From contig OY970260.1 in NCBI GenBank assembly GCA_963715625.1, forward strand, positions 1,922,001 to 1,986,000: a stretch of 64,000 nt of DNA, written 5' to 3'. Positions 40,059-48,149 of this stretch are shown here, piece after piece. The notes under the pieces are model-generated. The model was given only the letters and a program-made list of their open reading frames with translations. It was not told the DNA's origin and made no database searches. The translations under genes and the position numbers were made by a program. The stretch comes from VRUE01 sp963715625 (GTDB lineage Bacteria > Actinomycetota > Thermoleophilia > Solirubrobacterales > 70-9). Numbering within the stretch: position 1 is the stretch's first letter; the number at the start of each line of letters is the position of its first letter.

Positions 40059-40937
40059 GTGACCGCCCGCCGCCGGCTCGTCCGCGTCCCCGCCACCTCG
40101 GCCAACCTCGGGCCGGGCTATGACGTGCTCGCCGCGGCGGTGTCGCTCTTCCTCGAGCTGGAGGTGGAGGAGAGGGGGCAGTTCTCCTTCGACCCCGGTG
40201 GGCTCGACGTCTCGACCGACCGCGACAACCTGATCGTGCGGGCCTTCGAGACCCTTCACTCTGCGGACGGCATCGCCTTCCGGCTGCGCAGTGAGATCCC
40301 GCTTGCGCGCGGCCTCGGCTCCAGCGCTGCCGCGATCGTCGCCGGCCTCTTCGCCGCCGACCACCTCTTCGAGCTGGCGCTGTCCAGTGAGGAGATGCTG
40401 GCGCGAGCGACCGAGCTGGAGGGACACCCCGACAACGTCGCCGCCGCGATCTACGGCGGCTTCGTGATCTGCGGCGCGGGGGAGGGCGGCCCCACGGCGG
40501 CCCGGTTCGACTCGCCGAACGGCCTCGAGGGCATAGCGGTCATTCCCGCCGAGGAGGTCTCGACCGAGCGAGCCCGCGAGGCGATCCCGGCCGAGGTCCC
40601 GCTTGCCGACGCGGTCGCCAACGTCTCCGCCGCATCCCGCCTCGTCCTCGGCCTCCAGGCCGCCGACCTCGACCTGGTCGCGGCCGGCCTCGCCGACCGC
40701 ATCCACCAGGACCGCCGTCGCAACCTCTACCCGCGCTCGATGGAGCTGGTCGACACGGCGTCCGACCTCGGCGCCCTCGGCGCGACGATCTCCGGCGCCG
40801 GCCCCACCGTCCTCGTCTGGACCACCTGGCAGGACGCCGGCAAGGTGGCCGAGGCACTGGAGGCTCGCTGTGCCGGATGGGCAGAGGTCCACCGCCTCCC
40901 CTTCAGCCCCCACGGGGCTGACGTACCCGAGCTTTAG
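40059..40937 (+). CDS. thrB: Homoserine kinase
   Basis: ThrB phosphorylates homoserine, the step before ThrC. The GTG-started 292-residue product is a GHMP kinase with VPATSANLGPGYDVLA, the ATP-binding PLARGLGSSAAAIVAGL, GHPDNVAAAIYGGFVI and the C-terminal GALGATISGAGPTVLVWT. All motifs are present, so this is the functional copy. It is separated from thrC by the duplicated debris, and module 3 follows 40 bases after its stop. Confidence 0.95.
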   Translation: MTARRRLVRVPATSANLGPGYDVLAAAVSLFLELEVEERGQFSFDPGGLDVSTDRDNLIVRAFETLHSADGIAFRLRSEIPLARGLGSSAAAIVAGLFAADHLFELALSSEEMLARATELEGHPDNVAAAIYGGFVICGAGEGGPTAARFDSPNGLEGIAVIPAEEVSTERAREAIPAEVPLADAVANVSAASRLVLGLQAADLDLVAAGLADRIHQDRRRNLYPRSMELVDTASDLGALGATISGAGPTVLVWTTWQDAGKVAEALEARCAGWAEVHRLPFSPHGADVPEL

Positions 40938-40960
40938 GTCAAGGGGAGAGTTTCCAGCGC

Positions 40961-40980
40961 CACGCCCTTAACAGGGCGTG
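40961..40980. promoter_or_regulatory. Palindrome CACGCCC-N6-GGGCGTG over the start of module 3
   Basis: Arms 40961-40967 and 40974-40980 flank TTAACA. The right arm contains the GTG start of the third DUF4258 copy. This is the uninterrupted form of the site into which the mobile element inserted in module 2. Confidence 0.55.
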
Positions 40981-41191
40981 CGTTTGACGCGACACGCAAA
41001 GAACTATCTCCGACGCTTGAAAGCGTCTCTTGACGAATGTCGAACGAGTGATCAGAGAGCCAACCCACTTCGACAGGGACCTGAAGGGAAGACCTCGGTA
41101 CATGGGGGAAATCCAAGGAGTTCGTGTCCGCGTGGTCGTCGCGCTTGACGAGCCGGATCTGGTCGTCACAATCCATGACAGGAGAAGATGA
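40978..41191 (+). pseudogene. DUF4258-like gene, module copy 3, frameshifted
   Basis: The frame starts VRLTRHAKNYLRRLKASLDE. A single extra base near 41038 then shifts the homologous remainder (VERVIREPTHFDRDLKGRPRY, then VVVALDEPDLVVTIHDRRR) into the next frame. The intended stop TGA (41189-41191) still overlaps the DUF2283 start. The toxin-like half of this copy is therefore broken while its partner is intact. Confidence 0.8.
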
Positions 41192-41481
41192 TGCGGGCTG
41201 ACTACGACAGCGAGGCCGACGCTCTCGATATTGAGCTCGTGCGATTCGAGCACCTCGAAGGCCAGGATTCAGTGCACGACACCTATTGCCAGGTTGGATT
41301 TGCCAAAGGCATTCCAGCGTGCGTGGAGTTGCTCAACCCGGCCGAGCACCTCGATCTGCTGGAAGTTGCGTCAGAGCGCCACGGCTTGGACGGCGGAGCG
41401 TTGCTTGCTGCTGCAAGAGCGGCGCTTGCGGCCCCCGACCGTGTTGTCAGGCTTGAAGTCGGCGCGCAGCTGGTCGCGTAA
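41191..41481 (+). CDS. DUF2283-like small protein, module copy 3
   Basis: The 96-residue product begins MRADYDSEADALDIELVRFEHL and has the same length as copy 2, but its C-terminus (AARAALAAPDRVVRLEVGAQLVA) differs. ATG 41191 overlaps the DUF4258 stop; an ATG one codon earlier is also possible. The cupin gene begins 14 bases downstream. Confidence 0.75.
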   Translation: MRADYDSEADALDIELVRFEHLEGQDSVHDTYCQVGFAKGIPACVELLNPAEHLDLLEVASERHGLDGGALLAAARAALAAPDRVVRLEVGAQLVA

Positions 41482-41495
41482 CCTTGCTCGGCGAG

Positions 41496-41867
41496 ATGCC
41501 CGGCTACACGATCAAGCACCGCGACGAGTTCGAGTCGATGGAGGGGTCGGGAGGCGCGACCTGGAGGCTGGCGCGCAAGGCGCTGGGGACCTCGGCGTTC
41601 GGCTTCAACCTGGTCGAAATCGATCCCGGTGGCAAGATCCCCGAGCACGACGAGGCACAGAGCGGCCAGGTCGAGCTGTACGCGATTCTCGAAGGGGACG
41701 CGGTGCTGAGGATCGAGGGCACCGACCACGAGGCACCGGCAGGCACCTTCGCCTCGATCGAGCCGCCGGCCAGCCGCACGATCCTCAACCGCTCCGACGC
41801 GCCCGTGACCGCGCTCCTGATCGGCGTCCAGCCCGAGGGCGGCTACGAGCCGATGAGCTGGGCCTAG
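41496..41867 (+). CDS. Small cupin-domain protein
   Basis: The 123-residue product (MPGYTIKHRDEFESMEG..., then GFNLVEIDPGGKIPEHDEAQSGQVELYAILEGDAVLRIEG) has the double-stranded beta-helix cupin pattern with PEHDE and a G-x-L/I-x-G second motif. It may bind a metal, although the usual His-x-His pair is not clear. A TTG at 41484 is an alternative start. A 3' fragment of a second copy is at 38861-38981. Confidence 0.8.
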   Translation: MPGYTIKHRDEFESMEGSGGATWRLARKALGTSAFGFNLVEIDPGGKIPEHDEAQSGQVELYAILEGDAVLRIEGTDHEAPAGTFASIEPPASRTILNRSDAPVTALLIGVQPEGGYEPMSWA

Positions 41868-41873
41868 CCCGTT

Positions 41874-41918
41874 CGAATCTGCATTTACCCCCACTATGCG
41901 GGGGTAAATGCAGATTCG
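41874..41918. repeat. Hairpin C with conserved apical TATGCGGGG
   Basis: Perfect 19-base arms CGAATCTGCATTTACCCCC and complement (41874-41892, 41900-41918) enclose ACTATGC. It follows the cupin stop by 6 bases and precedes the gltB promoter, so it may terminate the threonine-cluster transcript. Confidence 0.75.
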
Positions 41919-41941
41919 TCCCGAGCTGGGCTCGACGGCCC

Positions 41942-41947
41942 TATAAT
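41942..41947 (+). promoter_or_regulatory. -10 element (TATAAT) of gltB
   Basis: A perfect TATAAT lies 64 bases before the gltB start. The -35 position falls near hairpin C and no good hexamer is seen, so an activator may be needed. GGGAGG (41999-42004) is the ribosome-binding site, 6 bases before GTG 42011. Confidence 0.55.
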
Positions 41948-42010
41948 TCGCCGACTTGTCAACCCGTCGCGCGCCCGCTCGGAGAAGGCGCGGAAACCGG
42001 GAGGTCAGCG

Positions 42011-45000
42011 GTGTCAGATACCCAGTCCCGTGAGCTTCACGGCGAGCGCCCCGTCCGCTACTCGCCAGAGCGCGCCTACCGGCCGCTCGTCTCCCCGCCC
42101 AGCGTCGAGGACAAGGACGCGTGCGCGATCTACGCCTCCGTGCGCAAGGACGCGACGCCGAGCCACGCGCCGATCGAGCTGGCGATCCCGGCCCTGCAGA
42201 AAATGCTCCACCGTGCCGGCAACGTCGACGGCGAGGGCGACGGTTGCGGCGTGCTGCTCGACCTGCCGCGCAAGATCTGGGCCGAGGAGGTCCGCGCCGG
42301 CGGCCACGACCCCTCGCTGACCCTCGACGACGCCTTCGCCGTCGCCCATGTCTTCGTCGAGCGCCCCCAGGACCGCGAGCGGATCCAGCACGACGCGCGC
42401 GAGCTGCTCGGCCGCGGCGGCTTCCGCATCCTCGCCGAGCGGATCGGCGTCGTCGACTCGACCGCGCTCGGCCCGACCGCGCGCGAGGAGGAGCCCCACT
42501 TCTGGCAGCTCGCCGGCCTCGTCGCCGACGCCTCGCGCCGCGACCGCGTCCTCTTCGACCTGCTGATCGAGCTCGAGGAGCGCCTCGGCGTCCACGTCCC
42601 CTCCTTCTCGGCGACGACCTGCGTCTACAAGGTGATGGGAGCGCCGAAGGTGCTCGGCGCGTACTACCCCGACCTCAGCGACGAGCGCTTCGAGACGATC
42701 GGCTGCTTTGGCCACAACCGCTACTCGACCAACACCTGGCCCTCCTTCAAGCGCGTGCAGCCCTTCTCGGTGCTCGGCCACAACGGCGAGATCAACACGA
42801 TCGCCCAGCTGCGCCAGGAGGCGGGCATGCTCGGCGTGCCGATCCATCCCGACGGCTCCGACTCCCAGGACCTCAACCGCACGATCGACACCCTGGTCAG
42901 CCGCGACGGCCTCAGCCTCGCCGAGGCGATCGAGATGGTGGTGCCGCCGATCGTCGAGGAGATCCGCTCGCTGCCCGAGGACCTGCACTCCTTCTACATG
43001 TACCTGCGCCAGGCGATGGGCCCGTTCGCCCAGGGCCCGGTGGCGCTGATCGCCCGCCACGCCGGCGAGTGCGTCTTCTCCTCCGACGCGCTCGGCCTGC
43101 GGCCGCTCTGGCAGGTGGAGACCGGCGAGGACTACGTCTTCAGCTCCGAGCCGGGCGTCGTTCCGGTCTCGGCGATGGTCTCCGAGCCGAAGCCGCTCGC
43201 CCCCGGCGAGAAGGCGCTGGTGACGATCGACCGCTCCGCCAAGCGCTCCACCCTGCACGCCCACGACGAGATGCTGCGCATCGTCCGCAAGAGCTGGCTG
43301 CGCCGCAGCGGCGTGGAGGAGGTCGCAGGCTACGAGCGAGCCCTCCGGACAGGCGGGCCACTGGAGGGCGAGGAGGTCCCCGGCTACTCCGACGCCGGTC
43401 CCGAGGAGCCGGTCAAGGTCTCCGACCGCGTCCTCGCCGGCTTCGGCTGGCAGCGCGACGACGTCAAGCTCGTCCAGCAGATGGCCTCCAACGGCTCCGA
43501 GCCGGTCGGCTCGCTCGGCTACGACGGGCCGCTGGCCGCGCTCTCTCCCGAGCGCCAGAACCTCGCCGACTACTTCAAGGAGACGGTCGCCGTCGTCACC
43601 AACCCGGCGATCGACCGTGAACGCGAGATGGAGCACTTCTCGACCCGCGCCGTCTTCGGCCGCCGCCCCTCGATCGGCGCCGCCGGCGTCGACACGGGCA
43701 CGGTCGAGACCGCCTTCCCGGTGATCCTCGGCGGCCACCACGGCCTGGCGCCGCTCTCCGACAGGACCTACCGGGCGATCGCCCGCAAGCACCGGACCTA
43801 CCTGCTTGAGGACCTCTGGGAGGAGTTCCGCGGCCGCGCCGGCGCCCTCGACATCTCCCTGCTGGAGTCCGAGACCACGCAGGGGGCGATCGAGCGGATC
43901 AAGCAGGAGGCGGTCAAGAAGGTCCGCGACGGCGCCGAGCTGCTCGTGCTCACCGACCGCACCGTCTACGACGCCGACCGCCGCTACCTCGATCCCCACC
44001 TGGCCACCTCGGCCGTCGACCAGGCGCTGAAGGGGTTCAGGGTCGAGGCCGGCGAGGAGAACCTGCGCCGCCGCTGCGGCGTCGTCCTGCGCTCGGCGGC
44101 GATCCGCAACGTCCACGACACGATGCTCGCCCTCGGCCTTGGCGCCAACGGCGTCTGCCCCTACACGATGGTCGAGGTGATCTGCGTCGAGGACTACGAG
44201 AAGGACGTCTCCAACCTCTGCGACGCCCTCACCAAGGGAATCGAGAAAGTGATCTCGACGATCGGGATCCACGAGGTGCGCGGCTACGCCCGCCAGTTCT
44301 CCTCGATCGGCGTCAAGCCCGAGCTGGCCGAGATCTTCATGACCGAGGCCTTTGCCGCCTCGGAGTCCGGCGGCGTCGGCTTCGCCGCGCTCGACGAGGA
44401 CACCAACGAGCGCGCCCGCATCCTCGCCGGCGAGGGGGAGTCCAAGCCGGCGAAGACGTTCCGCTTCTACCCGAAGGTCTACAAGGCCGCGATCGCCACC
44501 GCCAACGGCTCGGGCTCCTACGAGGAATACTCGGAGAAGGTGCGCGATCTGGAGCGGCAGAGCCCGATCTCGATGCGCCACGTCATGGGCTTGAAGGGAG
44601 ACCGCGACCCGGTCGACCCGGCCGGCGTCGACGCCGGCGTCGGCCGCCACGACTACCCGGTCGTGATCTCCTCGATGAGCTTCGGCTCGCAGTCCGAGCC
44701 GGCCTTCCGCGCCTACGCCGAGGCGGCGAAGTCGATCAACGTCCTCTGCGTCAACGGCGAGGGCGGCGAGATCCGCGACATGTACGGGCACTACCGCAAG
44801 TGGCGCGGCCAGCAGGTCGCCTCGGGCCGCTTCGGCGTCTCGGCGGAGATGCTCAACTCCTCCTACCTGGCCGAGATCAAGATCGGCCAGGGCGCCAAGC
44901 CGGGCGAGGGCGGTCACCTGCCCGGCAAGAAGGTCTCCGAGAAGGTCGCCGCCGCCCGTAACGCGGCGCCCGGCACGGACCTGATCTCGCCCTCCAACAA

Positions 45001-46678
45001 CCACGACCTCTACTCGATCGAGGACCTCGCCGAGCTGATCGACGAGCTGAAGACGGTCAACCCCGACGTGCGGGTCTCGGTCAAGGTCCCGGTGGTGCCG
45101 AACATCGGCACGATCGGCCTCGGCATCGCCAAGGCCGGCGCCGACATCATCACCCTCTCGGGCTTCGAGGGCGGCACCGGCGCCGCCCGCCAGCACGCCC
45201 TGCGCCACGTCGGCCTGCCCTCGGACATCGGCACCCGCGCCGTGCACAGGGCGCTGATGGAGGCCGGCATCCGCAACCGGGTCGAGATCTGGGCCGACGG
45301 CGGCTACCGCCACGGCCACGACATCGTCAAGCTGCACTGCCTCGGCGCCAACCGGGTCGGCTTCGGCACCCTGGCGATGGTCAGCCTCGGCTGCACGATC
45401 TGCCGCGGCTGCCAGCTCGACACCTGCCACGTCGGCATCGCGACGCAGATCGAGACGGTCGAGCAGGCCCAGGAGCACGGCCTGAAGAAGTTCACGCCCC
45501 AGGAAATCGACACGGCCGCGGAGAGCTGCGCCCGCTTCTTCTCGGCCATGGGCGAGGAGGTCAAGCAGGTGGTCGCCTCGCTCGGCTACGAGCGCGCCCA
45601 GGACCTGGTCGGCCGCTACGACCTGCTCGAGCAGGTCTCCCACCACGACTCGATCGACCTGGCGCCGCTGATCACGCCGCTGGAGGAGTTCCTCGACCTC
45701 GAGCCGATCGACCTGCCGGTGCCCGATGAGGCGGAGGCGCGCGCCGAGGCGGGGCTGGTCGCCGCACGGCCGATCCGGATGGAGGCCAAGCAGGCTTCCG
45801 CGCAGATCGCCGGCCTCGCCGGCGACGTCTGCTCGGGGCGCACGGTGCGCAGCCGGTTCCCCCGCGCCACCGATGCCAACGACCGCGTGCTCGGCACCGA
45901 GCTCTCGGGTGCGATCGCGCGCTCGCGGATCTTCGAGGACGGGCCGGAGTCGAATGACGACGTGCTCGCCAGCCTCGAGTTCGACGGCGGCTCGGTCGCC
46001 GGCCAGGGCTTCGGCGCCTTCAACGCCTACGGCGTCGCGATTCGGGTCGAGGGCGGCGCCCAGGACGGCGTCGGCAAGGCGATGCTGGGCGGCAGCGTCG
46101 CCGTGCTCAAGGGCAAGGGCGCCAAGGGGCGCAGGCTCAACGGCTCGGTCGGCAAGTCCTTCGCCTACGGCGCCCAGCGCGGCCGCCTCTTCGTCCAGGG
46201 CTCGGCCGACTCGCGCTTCTGCATCCGCCTTTCCGGCGCCGACGTGGTCCTCGCCGGGGAACCGGAGGAGGACGTCGACGACAGCCGTGGCTGCATCGTC
46301 GACCGCGCCAACGCCAAGGGCTTCGCCTTCGAGTACATGACCTCGGGCCGCGCGGTCGTCCTCGGCGACCTCGGCCCCTGGGCCTGCGCCGGCATGACCG
46401 GCGGCCGCGTCTACGTCCGCCACAACGCCTTCGGCATCGACCGCGCCGCGATCGAGCGCCGGCTCGGCGAGGGCGCCAAGGTCGAGCTGAAAGAGCTCGA
46501 CGCCGAGGGCCTGCTCGACGTCGACGACCTGCTCTCGGCATACGCCGGCGAACTGCGCGCCACCGGCCAGGACGAGGAGGCCGACCGCGTGCTGAGCCTG
46601 GCGGCGGACGCAGCCGACAACTTCATGATGGTCGTCCCGCACAAGGTGCAGGCGGATCCGAGCATCTCGACTGAGTAG
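42011..46678 (+). CDS. gltB: Glutamate synthase large subunit
   Basis: GltB transfers the amide of glutamine to 2-oxoglutarate. The 1555-residue product has a class II glutaminase domain (GCFGHNRYSTNTWPSFKRVQPF, GHNGEINTIAQLRQ), a central domain, the FMN barrel (SMSFGSQSEPAFRAYAEAAKS, GGEGGEIRDMY-like, SGFEGGTGAARQHALRHVG), the 3Fe-4S motif CTICRGCQLDTC, and a C-terminal GXGXG beta-helix (LKGKGAKGRRLNGSVGKSFAYG). The catalytic Cys appears to be C38 in DACAIYASV, rather than the usual C-G-V-G-F. GTG 42011 follows a strong ribosome-binding site. No gltD gene follows. Confidence 0.93.
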   Translation: MSDTQSRELHGERPVRYSPERAYRPLVSPPSVEDKDACAIYASVRKDATPSHAPIELAIPALQKMLHRAGNVDGEGDGCGVLLDLPRKIWAEEVRAGGHDPSLTLDDAFAVAHVFVERPQDRERIQHDARELLGRGGFRILAERIGVVDSTALGPTAREEEPHFWQLAGLVADASRRDRVLFDLLIELEERLGVHVPSFSATTCVYKVMGAPKVLGAYYPDLSDERFETIGCFGHNRYSTNTWPSFKRVQPFSVLGHNGEINTIAQLRQEAGMLGVPIHPDGSDSQDLNRTIDTLVSRDGLSLAEAIEMVVPPIVEEIRSLPEDLHSFYMYLRQAMGPFAQGPVALIARHAGECVFSSDALGLRPLWQVETGEDYVFSSEPGVVPVSAMVSEPKPLAPGEKALVTIDRSAKRSTLHAHDEMLRIVRKSWLRRSGVEEVAGYERALRTGGPLEGEEVPGYSDAGPEEPVKVSDRVLAGFGWQRDDVKLVQQMASNGSEPVGSLGYDGPLAALSPERQNLADYFKETVAVVTNPAIDREREMEHFSTRAVFGRRPSIGAAGVDTGTVETAFPVILGGHHGLAPLSDRTYRAIARKHRTYLLEDLWEEFRGRAGALDISLLESETTQGAIERIKQEAVKKVRDGAELLVLTDRTVYDADRRYLDPHLATSAVDQALKGFRVEAGEENLRRRCGVVLRSAAIRNVHDTMLALGLGANGVCPYTMVEVICVEDYEKDVSNLCDALTKGIEKVISTIGIHEVRGYARQFSSIGVKPELAEIFMTEAFAASESGGVGFAALDEDTNERARILAGEGESKPAKTFRFYPKVYKAAIATANGSGSYEEYSEKVRDLERQSPISMRHVMGLKGDRDPVDPAGVDAGVGRHDYPVVISSMSFGSQSEPAFRAYAEAAKSINVLCVNGEGGEIRDMYGHYRKWRGQQVASGRFGVSAEMLNSSYLAEIKIGQGAKPGEGGHLPGKKVSEKVAAARNAAPGTDLISPSNNHDLYSIEDLAELIDELKTVNPDVRVSVKVPVVPNIGTIGLGIAKAGADIITLSGFEGGTGAARQHALRHVGLPSDIGTRAVHRALMEAGIRNRVEIWADGGYRHGHDIVKLHCLGANRVGFGTLAMVSLGCTICRGCQLDTCHVGIATQIETVEQAQEHGLKKFTPQEIDTAAESCARFFSAMGEEVKQVVASLGYERAQDLVGRYDLLEQVSHHDSIDLAPLITPLEEFLDLEPIDLPVPDEAEARAEAGLVAARPIRMEAKQASAQIAGLAGDVCSGRTVRSRFPRATDANDRVLGTELSGAIARSRIFEDGPESNDDVLASLEFDGGSVAGQGFGAFNAYGVAIRVEGGAQDGVGKAMLGGSVAVLKGKGAKGRRLNGSVGKSFAYGAQRGRLFVQGSADSRFCIRLSGADVVLAGEPEEDVDDSRGCIVDRANAKGFAFEYMTSGRAVVLGDLGPWACAGMTGGRVYVRHNAFGIDRAAIERRLGEGAKVELKELDAEGLLDVDDLLSAYAGELRATGQDEEADRVLSLAADAADNFMMVVPHKVQADPSISTE

Positions 46679-46683
46679 TCCTT

Positions 46684-46792
46684 CAGGGCACGGCGGGCAC
46701 CCCTCCGACGGAACACGCTGCCCGGACTTGATGAAGCTATCGGCCTTGCTTCAGCTCACAAGTTCCGCTGGAGGGGTGCCCGCCGTGCCCTG
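46684..46792. repeat. Perfect 23-bp palindrome after gltB
   Basis: Arms 46684-46706 and 46770-46792 enclose about 63 bases. It begins 6 bases after the gltB stop, in a gap between convergent genes. The stretch 46793-46900 has no gene. Confidence 0.75.
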
Positions 46793-46900
46793 CCGCTGCG
46801 GTCGAGATACTCCGACTCCTTTGCTGTTCAGCTTTCTTCGCGAGACGCCGTCCTCGCGAGCTGGAGCCGTCACGTCCGGCCTTTGTTGAGAGCTTGAGTG

Positions 46901-47001
46901 GGGGCCGGGGAGGGCCCTTCTGAGGAACTTGTGAGACCACGGCGGTTGGAGGTCCACCATGTCCCGGTGGCGTGTTCCGCAGAAGGGCCCTCCCCGGCCC
47001 C
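46901..47001. repeat. Perfect 22-bp palindrome before the end of the coiled-coil gene
   Basis: Arms 46901-46922 and 46980-47001 enclose about 57 bases. Together with the palindrome at 46684 it fills the convergent gap, as in the other islands, and could terminate transcription from both sides. Confidence 0.75.
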
Positions 47002-47002
47002 G

Positions 47003-47425
47003 CTACCGCGTAGCTGTCAACAAATCCGCGATAGCTCGCACCTCGCGTAGCAGCCCGTCGAGCATTTGCTCTGTATTGGTATGGATCCGCCACTCGGCGT
47101 ACTGCCGGTCCTGCTCCACTTGATCGAGGCGCTGTTCGAGCGCCTCGGTGCGGGCGCCGATCTTGTCGATGCGCTTGTTGAGGCGCCTCTCGGTCTTGCG
47201 GATGCGACGCTTCAGCAGGGCATTGCTCTCGGCGCGGATCGCGTCCAGCTCCCGCTGCAGGTCCGGGCCGTTGATCGCGTTCTCCTGTTCGGCGAGCATC
47301 TCCTCGACGCCGGTGCGGACCCGCTCGATCTCCTCGTGCAGCCGCTCTCGCGCCCGCTCGGCGGCTACCTCCGGCGGCTCGGGAGAAGGGTTGCCTGGGA
47401 TCGGGTACCGGTCCACCACCCCCAT
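47003..47425 (-). CDS. Coiled-coil protein, unknown function
   Basis: The 140-residue product (MGVVDRYPIPGNPSPEPPEVAAERARERLHEEIERV...) is a charged helical protein with heptad-like repeats to its end (RIRKTERRLNKRIDKIGARTEALEQRLDQVEQ). No membrane segment is visible. ATG 47425 is preferred to the longer open frame upstream, which has no coding similarity. Its 5' neighbour on the same strand encodes an FHA-domain protein 32 bases away. Confidence 0.65.
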   Translation of the reverse strand: MGVVDRYPIPGNPSPEPPEVAAERARERLHEEIERVRTGVEEMLAEQENAINGPDLQRELDAIRAESNALLKRRIRKTERRLNKRIDKIGARTEALEQRLDQVEQDRQYAEWRIHTNTEQMLDGLLREVRAIADLLTATR

Positions 47426-47457
47426 GCTAGGGGCGACGGTGGCTGGATTTCCCGGAT

Positions 47458-48027
47458 TCAGCGTTCGAGCGCGAAGAGGCGGAAGCGGCCGACGGCCAGT
47501 TCGTCGCCGTCCTCGACCCGCGCCCAGTCGACGATCTCGCCGTTGAGGAAGACGCCGTTGAGGCTGCGGTCGTCGAGGACCCGCAGCGAGTCGGGCAGCT
47601 CGGAGACGATCAGGGCGTGGCGCCGCGACACGCTTGGGTCGTCGAGACGGATGTCGGCGGCTGCGCTGCGGCCGATCCGCGTCCAGCCCTGCTCGATCGG
47701 CTGGATCTGGATCTCGTCGCCGTCGTCGCGCCAGGCGACGTAGCGGCCCGGGCGCGGCAGCATCGCACACGCCATCGGCAGCCAGTCGGGCGGCGAAGCC
47801 GTGTTCGGCATCGCCAGCTCGGCTGTCTGGCCGTGATCCTGCATCGACTCGAAGATCGAGTCGCGCTGGAAGTCCGTGCCCCCGCAGCGTGGGCACTCGG
47901 GCAAGCGATCCCTCTCGCGCAGCGAAAGCTGCGAACCGCACGTGGCGCAGAAATACGTTCCCGAGCCGGGAATCGCGCCCACGTCGAAGCTGTCAACGCT
48001 GATGCCGGGACTGGCACTGGTAACGAT
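47458..48027 (-). CDS. Zinc-ribbon and FHA-domain protein (start uncertain)
   Basis: The product has a zinc ribbon (YFCATCGSQLSLRERDRLPECPRCGG) and a C-terminal FHA domain (TRIGRSAAADIRLDDPSVSRRHALIV, DDRSLNGVFLNGEIV), which binds phosphothreonine. No kinase is adjacent. A strong ribosome-binding site (GAAGGAG) is followed at normal spacing by ATC 48027, not a standard start. ATG 48150 would overlap the divergent gene's start, and GTG 47982 lacks a site. The start is therefore unresolved. Confidence 0.75.
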   Translation of the reverse strand: MVTSASPGISVDSFDVGAIPGSGTYFCATCGSQLSLRERDRLPECPRCGGTDFQRDSIFESMQDHGQTAELAMPNTASPPDWLPMACAMLPRPGRYVAWRDDGDEIQIQPIEQGWTRIGRSAAADIRLDDPSVSRRHALIVSELPDSLRVLDDRSLNGVFLNGEIVDWARVEDGDELAVGRFRLFALER

Positions 48028-48149
48028 GAGAGTCTCCTTCCCGGCGCCTCCGGACGGAAATACTAGCGCTGTGGCGGGGGCGGTGCATCGGGGATTTCCC
48101 GCAAGCGGTCCCGCCTGGGGGCGTTCGCGCGCATAGAATCGCGCTCCCA

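Larger units (their letters stand above)
39057..40252. repeat. Second copy of a ~1.05-kb direct repeat (thrC 3'-module-thrB 5')
   Basis: This segment corresponds to 37807-38860. Both carry the thrC 3' end, a DUF4258/DUF2283 pair and the thrB 5' end in the same order. The second copy is longer by the 167-bp mobile element plus its duplication. Gene flanks are closely similar between copies, while the module genes differ much more. Confidence 0.8.

Noticed and set aside
41231..42010. N-terminal extension of gltB over the DUF2283 and cupin genes
   Set aside because: The extension is an alternative frame over two real genes. GTG 42011 has a proper ribosome-binding site.
42014..46642. Very long open frame on the strand opposite gltB
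   Set aside because: It mirrors gltB codons in GC-rich DNA, has no recognisable domain and no start signal; it is a shadow frame.
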